Virus record (IMG/VR): IMGVR_UViG_3300046330_000229 | Location: 1 to 64,000 of that record | Origin: a virus | Length of the DNA stretch: 64,000 nucleotides | Reading direction: 5' to 3' (one strand) | Shown: positions 35,663 through 43,062 of the stretch, piece by piece | How the letters are laid out: each line of letters opens with the position of its first letter | Numbering within the stretch: position 1 is the first letter of the stretch | Program-made: the position numbers and the translations under genes | Notes under the pieces: model-generated | Seen by the model: the letters and a program-made list of their open reading frames with translations, nothing else | The model's database searches: none | Told to the model about the DNA's origin: nothing

Positions 35663-36730
35663 ATGAATATTAAAGAATTAAAACAGTTTTTACCATACGC
35701 ATTAACAGTGAAAGCTTCCGTTATGATTAACGGTTTACACGGCATTGGTAAGTCTCAGCTAGTAAAACAATTTGCTGACGAGAATGGATTAGATTTTATC
35801 GACATCCGATTATCACAAATTGATGCTACAGATTTGATCGGTTTACCTGATGTGTCAGGTGAAACTACTAAATTCAAGCCGCCAGCTTGGTTACCTCAAG
35901 ACCCAAATTCTAAAGGTATTTTATTTCTAGACGAATTATTTCGCGGTCGTCGTGACGTATTACAGGCTGTCTTTCAATTAGTACTAGACAGAAAGACCGC
36001 TTCTTATTGTCTACCTGAAGGATGGCACGTTGTGTCAGCGAACAATCCCTCGACTGACGACTACGACGTAACTAACGTATTTGACGCTGCACTATTAGAC
36101 CGTTTCTTACATATTAAACTTGAGCCAACAAAAGCTGAATGGTTTGATTACGTAAAGAAAGATGAATCAGTTGATCAGATGTTTGTTGAATACCTACAAA
36201 CACAAGAAGGTATGATTGAAGACTCCACACTAAAAGCTGCTGACTTTAAACGTAAACCTTCACGCCGATCTAATCACTTGGCTGGGCGCTTATTAAAAAC
36301 AGGACTACCTTCAAATCTAATGATCGAAGCTATTGCCGGACTTGTTGGTATCGAATCAGCCATCGCTTTTGATGCTTATAAAAAAGATAACGAAACTGCC
36401 CCGTTTAAACCAGAAGAAATCTTAACTAAACTTAAAGATATTAAAGATAAAGTAGTTAAGTATGCTGACATGGAAAAGGGTAGACATGACGTACTAACTG
36501 TGTCTTTAGACAACTTACGTATGGCTATTGAACAAAAGCAGCCTACAGTTAAACAAACCGACAATCTAGTTGTTTTCTTAAAACTTATTCCTAAAGATAT
36601 GTCTGTTGGATTTGTTCGAACACTTGCTGTAAGTAATATTAAAGAAGTTACGGCATACTGTTTAGAAGTATTGTTCAAACACCCAGACATTGATGAAGCA
36701 TTAGGTTTACCAGCAAAAGAGAAAGCTTAG
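35663..36730 (+). CDS. MoxR-family AAA ATPase
   Basis: 355 residues. Walker A GLHGIGKS at 24-31, Walker B GILFLDE at 85-91, sensor 1 SANNP near 125-129 and arginine finger LLDRF with Arg147. MoxR ATPases act as chaperones that load or activate VWA-domain partners; the next gene, 8 bp away, encodes such a partner. The pair has its own promoter. The cellular target in a phage setting is not known. Confidence 0.85.
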   Translation: MNIKELKQFLPYALTVKASVMINGLHGIGKSQLVKQFADENGLDFIDIRLSQIDATDLIGLPDVSGETTKFKPPAWLPQDPNSKGILFLDELFRGRRDVLQAVFQLVLDRKTASYCLPEGWHVVSANNPSTDDYDVTNVFDAALLDRFLHIKLEPTKAEWFDYVKKDESVDQMFVEYLQTQEGMIEDSTLKAADFKRKPSRRSNHLAGRLLKTGLPSNLMIEAIAGLVGIESAIAFDAYKKDNETAPFKPEEILTKLKDIKDKVVKYADMEKGRHDVLTVSLDNLRMAIEQKQPTVKQTDNLVVFLKLIPKDMSVGFVRTLAVSNIKEVTAYCLEVLFKHPDIDEALGLPAKEKA

Positions 36731-36738
36731 TACTTAAT

Positions 36739-37917
36739 ATGAAAAATAATCCATTAACTGACACAGTGTCGTCTATGTTATCCGAATTTCCATACTACGC
36801 ACAACTGCTGTTGTGTATGGATAGACGATTAACAGACCAAGTACCGATTGCTGGAGTATCCTTCAAACACGGTCGAGTTACTTTACACATTAACCCTAAT
36901 ACGTTTAATACGCTAACACCGTCACAACGTAAAGGGGTTTTATTACACGAATGTTGTCATATTATTTATAATCATTTCGGTAGATTTGAATTAAATAACA
37001 AAACTAACATTGCTACTGATCGCGTAATTAATGAAATAGTTAATAAGGTGTACTACGATAGTATTCCCGATGTATTAAATGTAGAAGGTATTGGTGACGT
37101 TAGACCGATTACGCCGCTTAATTTTAAAAGCTATTTAAAACCTAATACTCCAGTTCTTGAATTTCAACCAGCAGAGTATTATTTAAGTCTTCTTAATACA
37201 GAAGGTAACGGTAAAGCTGACGAGCCTCAAGAATTTAATTTTGATGATCATTCTGGTATGGATTCAGAAGGTGACGGAGCGGGATCAGCAAATGAAGTGA
37301 TTAAACAACAAATTCGTGCTATTTTAAATAAAGCTAAGGAAAAAACTAAAGCTATGGCTGGCAATATTCCTTCAGATGTTCTACTAGCCTTAGATGCTAT
37401 GAATAATGATACGCTGCCGTGGAATGCTGTACTACGTAAATTTATTGATAAAGCTACAGACGTTGTTCTTGATGGATCTAGAAAAAAAAGAAATAGACGC
37501 ACAGGCTTACTAGCTCCAGGAATTATTAAAGAGCCTAAGTTAAAAATTGGTGTAGCTATGGATACATCTGGTAGTGTTAGTGACGATTTTATTTCTGCAT
37601 TTTTAGGAGAACTAGATAAAATTTACGGTACAGGTATTACTGATATCCGTGTAACTTTTGGTGATACAGTACCGAACGATGTTGTACAATATAAGCCTAG
37701 AACTAAAATGAACATGTCTGGACGTGGCGGTACGTTATTTCAACCATTCTTGGATAAGTTAAATGACGAAGATGTTGATGTAATTGTTTACTTCACTGAT
37801 GGCGATAATTATGATACTATTCAAACAAAAATTCCCGTGTTATGGTGTCTATGTCCTAACTATTCAATACCTAAAGGCGCTAAAGAGCGCGACTGTGTGA
37901 AGATGAAACTTGGCTAG
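36739..37917 (+). CDS. VWA-domain metallopeptidase-like partner of MoxR (DUF2201 type)
   Basis: 392 residues. The N-terminal unit carries a zinc peptidase-like HECCH motif at 70-74 in helix GVLLHECCHIIYNHFGRF. A charged linker (about 155-205) follows. The C-terminal VWA domain has the metal-ion site DTSGS with Asp275, Ser277 and Ser279, and TDGD near 354. This architecture pairs with MoxR ATPases in many bacteria and phages. Such couples are known from general surveys as chaperone or quality-control modules, but its substrate here cannot be told. Confidence 0.8.
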   Translation: MKNNPLTDTVSSMLSEFPYYAQLLLCMDRRLTDQVPIAGVSFKHGRVTLHINPNTFNTLTPSQRKGVLLHECCHIIYNHFGRFELNNKTNIATDRVINEIVNKVYYDSIPDVLNVEGIGDVRPITPLNFKSYLKPNTPVLEFQPAEYYLSLLNTEGNGKADEPQEFNFDDHSGMDSEGDGAGSANEVIKQQIRAILNKAKEKTKAMAGNIPSDVLLALDAMNNDTLPWNAVLRKFIDKATDVVLDGSRKKRNRRTGLLAPGIIKEPKLKIGVAMDTSGSVSDDFISAFLGELDKIYGTGITDIRVTFGDTVPNDVVQYKPRTKMNMSGRGGTLFQPFLDKLNDEDVDVIVYFTDGDNYDTIQTKIPVLWCLCPNYSIPKGAKERDCVKMKLG

Positions 37918-38068
37918 TGATACATCTTTACATTTTTATGTACAACAGATAGGTGTTACGCCTATGTCCGAATTATTAGAGCAAATTAAAAGATACCGAC
38001 TATGGAGAGAAGGTATGTCAAAGATTACTTCTTTGTATTTTACTGACGGAAGGTTTAAAAATGAATAG
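37910..38068 (+). CDS. Short array-B protein, overlooked IGxxP member
   Basis: 52 residues from TTG 37910; the next possible starts are TTA-type or ATG 37964, which would lose the motif. It contains QQIGVTPMSELLEQIKRY, the same IGxxP(M) motif with following amphipathic helix as the downstream family. It overlaps the VWA gene by 8 bp and the next gene by 8 bp. The absence of an ATG or GTG start makes the exact 5' end uncertain; a short remnant is possible. Confidence 0.4.
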   Translation: MASDTSLHFYVQQIGVTPMSELLEQIKRYRLWREGMSKITSLYFTDGRFKNE

Positions 38069-38393
38069 TACAACAACGGCTATATGTAGTAAAATTGAAG
38101 AGATTATCGGTACATTTAAAAGTAAAATCCGAACAGCAGAAGCTTTAATGAAAGTGTTGGAGACGTTATCTCTTTATGAAGTTGGGATTGATAAAAATTC
38201 ACACAGACTATATCATTTTAAATATAAACTTATTAATGACGTGAGTAGTAATGAAGTACAATTTAAGATTGTAGCATTTCCTATTGACGCTTTAATGGGA
38301 GAACAAGATAGAGTATTATCAGTTGATGACTTACAAAATAATTACTTACCCTACTCTGTTAGTACAAGACAGGTGTTACCGGATAAAAAATGA
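38061..38393 (+). CDS. Early protein of unknown function
   Basis: 110 residues. Helical N-terminus (KIEEIIGTFKSKIRTAEALM) and mixed C-terminal half. The sharp IGxxP motif is not seen, so it may not belong to the paralogue array although it lies inside it. It overlaps the next gene by 4 bp (ATGA). Not recognised. Confidence 0.5.
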   Translation: MNSTTTAICSKIEEIIGTFKSKIRTAEALMKVLETLSLYEVGIDKNSHRLYHFKYKLINDVSSNEVQFKIVAFPIDALMGEQDRVLSVDDLQNNYLPYSVSTRQVLPDKK

Positions 38394-38584
38394 AAATAGA
38401 CCTTGGAGTACTGGACACACCTTATATATACATAATTCCTTATATGTTAGGTAAAACTTCTATTACTTGGTGTTTTATTTACCAAAACGCTATTATAAAG
38501 GCTAACACAGATGTGTGTGTTTCTAGTACAAGATTCTGGCGCTTAACTGAGATACTGTCTAAAAGATTTGGAATTGTTATATAA
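38390..38584 (+). CDS. Array-B protein, divergent member
   Basis: 64 residues. The segment PYMLGKTSITWCFIYQNAI and the end RFWRLTEILSKRFGIVI match the position and pattern of the neighbours (short hydrophobic LGKxP-type motif, aromatic helix, then basic C-terminal helix), but the Pro is replaced. Function unknown. Confidence 0.45.
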   Translation: MKIDLGVLDTPYIYIIPYMLGKTSITWCFIYQNAIIKANTDVCVSSTRFWRLTEILSKRFGIVI

Positions 38585-38817
38585 TGAGACATTGGACAAG
38601 TAGATTCTTGCATAGAGAAAATAGTGCTAGCCACGTTTTTATATTTAAAATTCTATGTTTTTATTTAGGCAAAGTTCCTTTAAAATATTTGTCTGTGTAC
38701 ATAGAGATGTTGTGTAGAATAAGTTTTTCACAAGAAGTGGAATTTCTTAGGTATAGTAAAATAGACCAATACCTAGATAAAAGGCTTGTTAGACAATACG
38801 GGAGACATAATGTTTAA
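38584..38817 (+). CDS. Array-B protein, sub-type 1
   Basis: 77 residues starting by TAATG. It has YLGKVPLKYLSVYIEMLCRI (IGxxP variant plus amphipathic helix) and the C-terminal basic helix YSKIDQYLDKRLVRQYG. This C-terminus matches the next two genes, defining one sub-type. Function unknown. Confidence 0.5.
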   Translation: MRHWTSRFLHRENSASHVFIFKILCFYLGKVPLKYLSVYIEMLCRISFSQEVEFLRYSKIDQYLDKRLVRQYGRHNV

Positions 38818-39043
38818 GGTGGGTAAGTGGACAAAGTACGCAACACAGCCTGATATCATTACCACACACGTACTAGGTAACTTAACTAAACACATAGGCA
38901 TTATGCCGATGGTAACTTTAACTAAATATGTAGAATTTATGTACCGTATAAAATTCGATAGGACTGTTTCAGCAGCTAGATACTACCGTCTTCGCCCTTA
39001 CTTACTAAGACGAATTACTAGACAATACGGAGTAATTCGGTGA
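38810..39043 (+). CDS. Array-B protein, sub-type 1
   Basis: 77 residues from ATG 38810 with GGGAG 5 nt upstream. It has KHIGIMPMVTLTKYVEFMYR and the C-terminal YYRLRPYLLRRITRQYG, clearly homologous to the previous gene. Very basic. Function unknown. Confidence 0.5.
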   Translation: MFKVGKWTKYATQPDIITTHVLGNLTKHIGIMPMVTLTKYVEFMYRIKFDRTVSAARYYRLRPYLLRRITRQYGVIR

Positions 39044-39267
39044 ATAATTTGAATAATTATACCTACGCTACGTTTTTTAATAGAAACTACCTATGTATAG
39101 CTTTGATGAAAAGAATCGGACAAATGCCCATGCGTTTTATACTACTATATACAAAAGCTTTGTATCATTCATGGAATAACTATATGTATTTAAAAACTGG
39201 TCCAGTTGGTAAGTATGACCGTTTATGTGAATGGTTAATGAAACGATATAACATAAGGTTTAGATAA
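39040..39267 (+). CDS. Array-B protein, sub-type 1
   Basis: 75 residues from GTG 39040, overlapping the previous stop. It has KRIGQMPMRFILLYTKALYH and KYDRLCEWLMKRYNIRF. A third copy of the same layout. Function unknown. Confidence 0.5.
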   Translation: MNNLNNYTYATFFNRNYLCIALMKRIGQMPMRFILLYTKALYHSWNNYMYLKTGPVGKYDRLCEWLMKRYNIRFR

Positions 39268-39498
39268 ATGGTCAGGTACGAATTTTTTATAGAAAGTGAA
39301 TTTACTGTACGACACCTTCGGACCGCAGTGGGTGTGATTCCTTGTAGAGTTATAGCCTTTTGGATTAATCTTATATGGAACACTTATTGCGATAGCTCAA
39401 GACAAATGACATACTTGAGATATAATAAATTGTGCGACCGAGTGATTAAACGTTATCCGCAAATTTTTGTTGACAAACCTACCTATTCTATGATATAG
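39268..39498 (+). CDS. Array-B protein, sub-type 1
   Basis: 76 residues. It has TAVGVIPCRVIAFWINLIWN and a C-terminal RYNKLCDRVIKRYPQIF. It starts directly after the previous stop. Function unknown. Confidence 0.5.
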   Translation: MVRYEFFIESEFTVRHLRTAVGVIPCRVIAFWINLIWNTYCDSSRQMTYLRYNKLCDRVIKRYPQIFVDKPTYSMI

Positions 39499-39499
39499 T
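39470..39499 (+). promoter_or_regulatory. Sigma70-type promoter inside the array
   Basis: TTGACA at 39470, 18-bp spacer, TATAGT at 39494, inside the end of the preceding gene; it serves the 124-residue gene. Confidence 0.5.
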
Positions 39500-39523
39500 G
39501 ATAGTATACCGCAAGGAGTTATA

Positions 39524-39898
39524 GTGAAAGATTTAGTGATGCCTAGGCTGTTAAAAGTTGTCGATATTTCAGCACCAGATAGACGTAACAGGATATATAC
39601 AAAAGTGCACATGTTCATGATGGACAGCGACCATTTTTTACGCCTAGCTAACTCGTTTAACTATGGTGAAATTTCAGCACTGGAGTGCCGAGTGGGTGTG
39701 TGCGTTAAACATCCCGACGATGACCATAATCCCAATTATAGCCAAGAGTTGGCCGAGTCTAGGTATAAGAAAATCTTATCTCGCATATTACATATCCTTA
39801 GTACCCCGAGCGAAGTTGTTATACAAACCGAGCATTACAGAATCGAGTATAGCCGGCTCGATCACTCATTATTCGTATCAGCTACCTCGCCATTATGA
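39524..39898 (+). CDS. Early protein of unknown function
   Basis: 124 residues from GTG 39524 with AAGGAG 6-8 nt upstream and its own promoter. Mixed helix and strand, with acidic PDDDHNPNYSQEL near 63-75. It does not carry the IGxxP motif, so it interrupts the tandem family. Not recognised. Confidence 0.55.
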   Translation: MKDLVMPRLLKVVDISAPDRRNRIYTKVHMFMMDSDHFLRLANSFNYGEISALECRVGVCVKHPDDDHNPNYSQELAESRYKKILSRILHILSTPSEVVIQTEHYRIEYSRLDHSLFVSATSPL

Positions 39899-40096
39899 GT
39901 GGCCGCCCTCGTTAAAATTTGACGCAATACAGGCCGCTCTAATAATAACTTTTCGTCTACAAAACATAATACTCTAACACATATCTAAGGTTATTAGTTT
40001 TAGGGCATTAATAACCAAAAATGACTATTAACTTTTGCCTTACAGGATATATAAATAGTGCTTCAAATCGAATATAACAGCAACAGAAGAAAAGAC
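39899..40096. other. Intergenic spacer with palindrome and flanking repeat
   Basis: The gap lacks a convincing gene. It holds a perfect GGTTATTA/TAATAACC inverted repeat (39989-40014) and the first copy of the 12-bp repeat AGGTTATTAGTT (39988-39999), whose second copy is just after the array at 42029-42040. Confidence 0.5.
39988..39999. repeat. 12-bp direct repeat, left copy
   Basis: AGGTTATTAGTT, identical to 42029-42040. The two copies bracket the second half of the IGxxP gene array. Confidence 0.45.
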
Positions 40097-40125
40097 TTGA
40101 CTTTATACTCTGTGTGTGGTATTGT
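40097..40125 (+). promoter_or_regulatory. Sigma70-type promoter for leaderless array-B gene
   Basis: TTGACT at 40097, 17-bp spacer, TATTGT at 40120, then 6 nt and ATG at 40132. Confidence 0.55.
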
Positions 40126-40131
40126 TATTAT

Positions 40132-40416
40132 ATGAGCGCGTACAATATACCAAAAGCTGTGTTAGAACGGGTACTTAGCGGATTAGGGGTGGCCCCTTCT
40201 GCAAATATTGCACGCCTTTTATGTGCTTTGGAATGTTACTATACAACCTCTTACGAGTCGGATTCTGAGTTATTTGATGAAGTGGCTACCCTCAATATTA
40301 AAGAAAGACTAAGAAAGTTCTACCCAACAAAGGACTATTCTCAGATTTACTATTACGAAGAAGCTCGGGTTACAAAACTTAACATAGAAAAGTTATTAGA
40401 TGAAGCAGCCGTATGA
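40132..40416 (+). CDS. Array-B protein, sub-type 2, leaderless
   Basis: 94 residues from ATG 40132, 6 nt after the -10 box; an upstream in-frame GTG at 40114 lies inside the promoter. It has SGLGVAPSANIARLLCALE, the IGxxP-type motif, then an acidic and aromatic C-terminal half. It opens a chain of eight overlapping genes to 42024. Function unknown. Confidence 0.5.
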   Translation: MSAYNIPKAVLERVLSGLGVAPSANIARLLCALECYYTTSYESDSELFDEVATLNIKERLRKFYPTKDYSQIYYYEEARVTKLNIEKLLDEAAV

Positions 40417-40666
40417 TGCTATTGTCAAACAGGCCTTCACTGACTATATAGGAGTGGCTCCTATGTCTGCTATTTTAGCCTACATAGACGATTATTTAAT
40501 AGTTACATGGAAACATTTCGGCTGGGTTACTGTTGAAAATCCCACACCAAGCTTATATAAGGCAGCGTCGGCAGTGTCTAGACATATAGACATACACGGT
40601 ATAGAACATCGATATGACGCAACCAACGCTAAGTGGATAGCTTATATTAGACAGGAGCAGATATGA
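40400..40666 (+). CDS. Array-B protein, sub-type 2
   Basis: 88 residues. It has DYIGVAPMSAILAYIDDYL and a beta-strand C-terminal half ending in a DATNAKWIAYIR-type strand. It overlaps the previous gene by 17 bp. Function unknown. Confidence 0.5.
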   Translation: MKQPYDAIVKQAFTDYIGVAPMSAILAYIDDYLIVTWKHFGWVTVENPTPSLYKAASAVSRHIDIHGIEHRYDATNAKWIAYIRQEQI

Positions 40667-40926
40667 CGTACGAATTGAATCATGAAGCCCGTCGAATAAT
40701 ACTATCTCTTATTGGAGTAGCTCCTATGGAAGTTATTAATTTACATTTATCAAATCTTGAAACTAGGACACCAGCACGAAGTTATCGATGGGCACTTATA
40801 CGTGAATATGACCATATTAGGATGTACCCAACTATTGATAATGTTTGTCTTTTAGGTGATGACGGCAGATGTTATTATTACAATAAATATCAAGAGTATA
40901 TGACTGTATGGGAAGCTACAATATGA
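40663..40926 (+). CDS. Array-B protein, sub-type 2
   Basis: 87 residues, started by ATGA. It has SLIGVAPMEVINLHLSNLE and a C-terminal LLGDDGRCYYYNKYQEYMTVW, a pattern (L..DG..Y/YI....W) repeated in the next genes. Function unknown. Confidence 0.5.
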   Translation: MTYELNHEARRIILSLIGVAPMEVINLHLSNLETRTPARSYRWALIREYDHIRMYPTIDNVCLLGDDGRCYYYNKYQEYMTVWEATI

Positions 40927-41165
40927 CAGTGAGACACCACATATCATCCTTTATCGGTATTGTACCCATGGAACTGATAACGAAGTCATTACTTCATTAC
41001 GGAGGGTGCCATTATGACATCGGGGCCGCGTGGGTGCTACATCCTAAAAATAAGACCGTTAAGCTCTATAGAGCAGCCAATAGCGATTTACACTTAAGTA
41101 CTGACGGTGAGATATACATAAGTGATAGATGGGCCTTATTTAGATTAAACAGGATTTCTTTATGA
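40923..41165 (+). CDS. Array-B protein, sub-type 2
   Basis: 80 residues from ATG 40923 (ATGA). It has SFIGIVPMELITKSLLHYG and a C-terminal LHLSTDGEIYISDRWALF. Same layout as the neighbours. Function unknown. Confidence 0.5.
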   Translation: MTVRHHISSFIGIVPMELITKSLLHYGGCHYDIGAAWVLHPKNKTVKLYRAANSDLHLSTDGEIYISDRWALFRLNRISL

Positions 41166-41410
41166 ATAAAGATATAGGCTATCTAGTTGAAAACATTGGT
41201 ATAATACCTACAAAGGTTATTACATTAGCTATTAAAAAAGAACTACGGCGTTGTGACACAAATCGTGGACATTGGTCGGAAACAGCAGAACCGAGTACAT
41301 ATTGGCCCGTTATGTACTCAGAAGAGATATATTACATTGACGAACAAGGTGAGTTCTATTATACAGCATTTGATGGGTCATGGCAGATATGGAGAGAGTC
41401 TCGTGACTAA
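41162..41410 (+). CDS. Array-B protein, sub-type 2
   Basis: 82 residues, started by ATGA. It has ENIGIIPTKVITLAIKKEL and C-terminal YYIDEQGEFYYTAFDGSWQIW. Same layout. Function unknown. Confidence 0.5.
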   Translation: MNKDIGYLVENIGIIPTKVITLAIKKELRRCDTNRGHWSETAEPSTYWPVMYSEEIYYIDEQGEFYYTAFDGSWQIWRESRD

Positions 41411-41675
41411 AGAAGAGTTTGTAGAACTAGTGGGTATTATGCCTTCAAACGAGCTATTACTGTGCTGGGAGCGTTCTACTGACGAACGGAATGAAAGACT
41501 ACGCACAGGCAGGTCTACCGGCTACGCGTGGACTGAAATGGACGGACTACCTATGTGTACGTTATATCGAGTTAATCGTAACTGGTTGTACGGATCTGAT
41601 GGTAATTGCTATATATTAGATGTATCAGAAGAGGTAGGCCTGGAAGTGTGGCATATATGGGAGAAAGTGTCATGA
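41403..41675 (+). CDS. Array-B protein, sub-type 2
   Basis: 90 residues from GTG 41403, overlapping the previous gene by 8 bp. It has ELVGIMPSNELLLCWERS and a C-terminal NWLYGSDGNCYILDVSEEV with W. Same layout. Function unknown. Confidence 0.45.
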   Translation: MTKEEFVELVGIMPSNELLLCWERSTDERNERLRTGRSTGYAWTEMDGLPMCTLYRVNRNWLYGSDGNCYILDVSEEVGLEVWHIWEKVS

Positions 41676-41941
41676 CAATAGCTCAAACTATAATGCAAGG
41701 ACTGGGAATTATGCCTACAAAGGTTATAGCTAATCTATTAAAAGAATACAAGGGTGTTGGTGACTACAAAGTACACACCGTATTATGGAGGCGTGCTGGT
41801 AGTAAAAATAACAAACATAAATTCTTATGTAAAGGACATAGTACTAGTTATTACCACGATGTGTATACAAATGGTAAGAGATTGTATTTAGACACAACTG
41901 GAGGAATGTTCCTTATTCCTAATACGGAGAAACAAGCCTAA
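41672..41941 (+). CDS. Array-B protein, sub-type 2
   Basis: 89 residues from ATG 41672 (ATGA). It has QGLGIMPTKVIANLLKEYKG and C-terminal RLYLDTTGGMFLIPNTE. Basic centre (KNNKHKFLCKGH). Function unknown. Confidence 0.5.
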   Translation: MTIAQTIMQGLGIMPTKVIANLLKEYKGVGDYKVHTVLWRRAGSKNNKHKFLCKGHSTSYYHDVYTNGKRLYLDTTGGMFLIPNTEKQA

Positions 41942-42024
41942 TGACAATACGAGATGTGATAGCTTCCAGCATAGGGGTTATACCCGCCCACAATGTTAAA
42001 GAGTTATTAGCTTATAATGATTGA
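41941..42024 (+). CDS. Array-B protein, truncated last member
   Basis: Only 27 residues: MTIRDVIASSIGVIPAHNVK then a stop after the first helix. The start is TAATG coupled. The IGxxP motif and helix are intact but the C-terminal domain is missing, as if the array was cut at its downstream end. It may be a remnant rather than a functional gene. Confidence 0.4.
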   Translation: MTIRDVIASSIGVIPAHNVKELLAYND

Positions 42025-42800
42025 ACTGAGGTTATTAGTTATATAGTGCTTAGCGAGCTAGTGAGACTGTCACCACGGCCCATCGCGTATACACCTCCTA
42101 CCCCCCTATATGCAAACTACATGCCAACTCTCCCCTTGCAAGAACTATACCAACGTATTGTTTTGATACATGGTATGATACTTGCACTCTTCAATATTCA
42201 TGCCTACTATATTTATATACATCCAGCATTGTATGTGCATTGACCATTGTCAGTGTCCTATAGACGTATAGCGACTCTATCTACAGAGGAGCTATATGTT
42301 TGTGTATGTATCTATTATCTTTTAACTATAGACTTATTACAGCGTGTAATGATGTTGTGCATTCTGGTATATATATTGCAGAGTGTGTATTCTTTATGTG
42401 TTATATATTCGATATGGTTGTGTTAGATCGTATATGTTTGTTATAAGGCGTGTTTGTGTGTCTATTCATTTATACCTACATATAACCACTATCTATCTAT
42501 ATCTTGTCAACCTTTATTTATTTTGGATACACCTCTAGATTATTAGGAGTCAATCCGTTTATTACAATGTATCTTTTGGATATCAAGGTTGTACATAAGG
42601 TACGATATACTTCAGATATTCGATACGATATTCTAATAATACGCATCTTATATATACTAGAGTAGTTGTCCGCCTGTCCCTTATTTACAGCTAGGGATTA
42701 GGTGCTCTCTGTTAGCTTAGTCCGATCTTAGCCTTGATTTTTACTCTTAGCCTCAAATAGTTCTTATCGTATTGTTTACGGTCTAGCTCTAGTTATCTTG
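42025..42800. other. Long region without convincing genes
   Basis: About 775 bp after the array. No reading frame with a supported start, good composition or coupling is seen; one 65-codon frame near 42046-42243 is weak. From about 42300 to 42480 the plus strand is very rich in T and G with little C. The second AGGTTATTAGTT copy lies at 42029-42040. The late-type motif at 42801-42821 points into this region from the right on the minus strand. Possible roles: replication origin, non-coding RNA, or decayed array genes. Confidence 0.45.
42029..42040. repeat. 12-bp direct repeat, right copy
   Basis: AGGTTATTAGTT, identical to 39988-39999. Confidence 0.45.
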
Positions 42801-42821
42801 TCTTACTATATATGTTAACCG
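42801..42821 (-). promoter_or_regulatory. Late-type promoter motif, copy 9 (orphan)
   Basis: Core TTAACATATAT followed by AGTAAGAC on the minus strand. Unlike the other copies it has no gene downstream within about 750 bp, and its core overlaps the stop codon of the small minus-strand gene. Confidence 0.5.
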
Positions 42822-43024
42822 TGCTTAGTTACATGGATTATGTAATGTCTAGCTGCGGATAAAATATCTTTTGGATATCCTTTTTTATTATTTGAATGTT
42901 CAGCAATGTGCGGTGCGAGCTTTAAGCAAAATTCTATATCGTTTCTTAATAACGCTAACTCAAAAGCTTGATCTACATTAGTCTGTATTTTTCTATTCTT
43001 ATATCGTTTTCTTTTTACTGTCAT
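42815..43024 (-). CDS. Small basic protein, near-leaderless, alone on the minus strand
   Basis: 69 residues from ATG 43024. A GTG at 43042 would place the start inside the -10 box, so it is rejected. The N-terminus is strongly basic (KRKRYKNRKIQT), followed by helical QAFELALLRNDIEFCLKL. A sigma70-type promoter (43034-43062) leaves only about 3 nt of leader. It is the only minus-strand gene in the early arm, diverging from the 43255 gene, which would fit a small regulator. No domain is recognised. Confidence 0.55.
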   Translation of the reverse strand: MTVKRKRYKNRKIQTNVDQAFELALLRNDIEFCLKLAPHIAEHSNNKKGYPKDILSAARHYIIHVTKHG

Positions 43025-43033
43025 AATCTCATT

Positions 43034-43062
43034 ACTATACACTATATTTTGTACACTGTCAA
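43034..43062 (-). promoter_or_regulatory. Minus-strand sigma70-type promoter
   Basis: TTGACA at 43062-43057, 17-bp spacer, TATAGT at 43039-43034, followed by 9 nt and the ATG at 43024. Confidence 0.6.

Noticed and set aside
39663-39977. 104-codon plus-strand frame overlapping the 124-residue gene
   Set aside because: The other frame has promoter, AAGGAG and GTG start; this one has none and is probably a shadow.
42046-42243. 65-codon plus-strand frame after the array
   Set aside because: No ribosome site or coupling, proline- and leucine-rich low-quality composition, TTG or GTG-type start only; treated as non-coding.
42481-42510. TTGACA on the minus strand in the gene desert
   Set aside because: No acceptable -10 box at 16 to 18 bp; GGTTAT or GTTATA is too weak to call a promoter.
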